A stretch of 64,000 bases of DNA from Dromiciops gliroides (taxonomy: Eukaryota > Chordata > Mammalia > Microbiotheria > Microbiotheriidae), in NCBI RefSeq assembly GCF_019393635.1, contig NC_057864.1:469882617-469946616 (forward strand). The letters are read 5' to 3'. The position numbers and the translations under genes were made by a program. The notes under the pieces were generated by a model, which worked only from the letters and a program-made list of their open reading frames with translations, did no database searches and was not told where the DNA came from. Below are positions 63,216 through 64,000 of the stretch, in pieces. The stretch's first letter is position 1; each line of letters opens with the position of its first letter.

Positions 63216-64000
63216 TACATATGCCACACACAAGCTATTTTATTGTATTTCATCCATCTGGAAGGTGCTGGAGCTGCCCCACTGCCCAGCAGCCTGATTT
63301 TAGGGGGGACTGCATCCATTCTGACAAGAAACCTGAGGTGCCTTTTCCATGATTTACTAATAATGATGACAGTCATCCTAATAATAACCAGCCAGCTCCC
63401 ATTGAGGGCTTTTGGAAAAGCTCTCCAAAGGTGACATCACCTTTGCTCTTAAAGTCCCAGAGGTGAATCTTCTACACCAACAGCCTCCAGCCATTATCTG
63501 CTCTTCTCCACTGGCCCTAAGACTATTTACATGGAGTCTGAGCACAGTGATGTCTAGTCTCTCCTGCCCCATTCTCCCTGGAACAAGGAGCACCCACCTG
63601 CCAGGGGAGTTCACCGACCATCTCCAAGTCAGCGAGGTGGCCGCTGTCTCTGACCCACCACAGGGAATGCGATGGGTGATTTGCTTCTTTTTGCAAAGAA
63701 TCCTGTCTCGCTTTTTCTGTGAAGACTGCCTCGCACAGAGGGGAGAGGCTGGTTCCCCTCTGTCTTCCCAGGGGGAGATGGCACTTAGGGCTCTGGTGCT
63801 GGCGTCTAAGAGAACGAATGAACAAAAAGCGTCTCTTCAGGGCTTACTCTGCGCCCTGTGCCGAGTGCCGGGAAGATGCCTGTGGGCCAGGGGAGAGAGC
63901 CTGCCCTCCAGGAGCTTACATTCTAAAGAGGGAGGCCTCACATCTGGGTTTTGGCTTGTGAAGCCACAGGGCTGGGATGGGGCTGGGTGGGCCGTTGGCT
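63216..64000 (+). other. TYW1 intron 6 continuing, with an old repeat
   Basis: No exon recognised. An L2-like fragment lies at about 63815-63935 (cues GCCCTGTGCCGAGTGCCGGG and AGGAGCTTACATTCTA). The rest is unassigned. Confidence 0.5.

Noticed and set aside
62371-63434. Long Pro/Ser/Phe/Leu-rich frames
   Set aside because: They are products of the CT-rich tract. Only 62398-62682 in the TYW1 frame is coding.

Overview
The window is mammalian nuclear DNA, most likely from an Australian (australidelphian) marsupial. About 40 copies of one tRNA-derived SINE of WSINE1 type are scattered through it on both strands. They recur with the same start (GGGGCAGCTAGGTGG), the same Pol III B-box-like core (GAGTTCAAATCC) and often clear target-site duplications. 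Beside them are L1 LINEs of marsupial type, SINEs with an RTE-derived tail, an RTE fragment, old L2/CR1/MIR debris and solo LTRs of an ERV1-like retrovirus. The species call is an inference from these repeats. Nearly all long open frames here are repeat text or chance; the real coding sequence is a chain of short exons.

Three genes are supported. (1) On the + strand, 1244-27061, lie ten consecutive exons of a merlin (NF2)-like FERM protein. They correspond one for one to human NF2 exons 6-15. Seven have exactly the human length as I remember it, and the other three differ by whole codons. The protein is clearly in the merlin branch and not ezrin/radixin/moesin, but it is too diverged to be NF2 itself, and in human NF2 lies elsewhere (22q12). 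Its first exons lie left of the window and its last coding exon was not found. (2) On the - strand, 39492-46487, lies a complete five-exon SBDS gene (250 codons), a ribosome maturation factor. (3) On the + strand, from 47705, lies the 5' half of TYW1 (six exons): start codon, N-terminal membrane segment and flavodoxin domain. The radical-SAM half lies beyond the right edge.

Layout: merlin-like (+) converges on SBDS (-), and SBDS and TYW1 diverge from a shared GC-rich promoter region of about 1.2 kb. SBDS-TYW1 adjacency is the known vertebrate arrangement (human 7q11.21). The merlin-like neighbour is absent there in human and is the most interesting item: it looks like an old NF2 paralogue, kept in this lineage and lost in placentals. 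SBDS (release of eIF6 from 60S subunits) and TYW1 (wybutosine base next to the tRNA-Phe anticodon) both serve translation, so a shared promoter makes functional sense.

The rest is introns and intergenic DNA full of nested insertions. These include solo LTRs inside SINE sequence, pairs of SINEs inserted at the same target, two near-identical 5'-truncated L1 copies with intact target duplications, and a pyrimidine tract of about 500 bp just after TYW1 exon 6.
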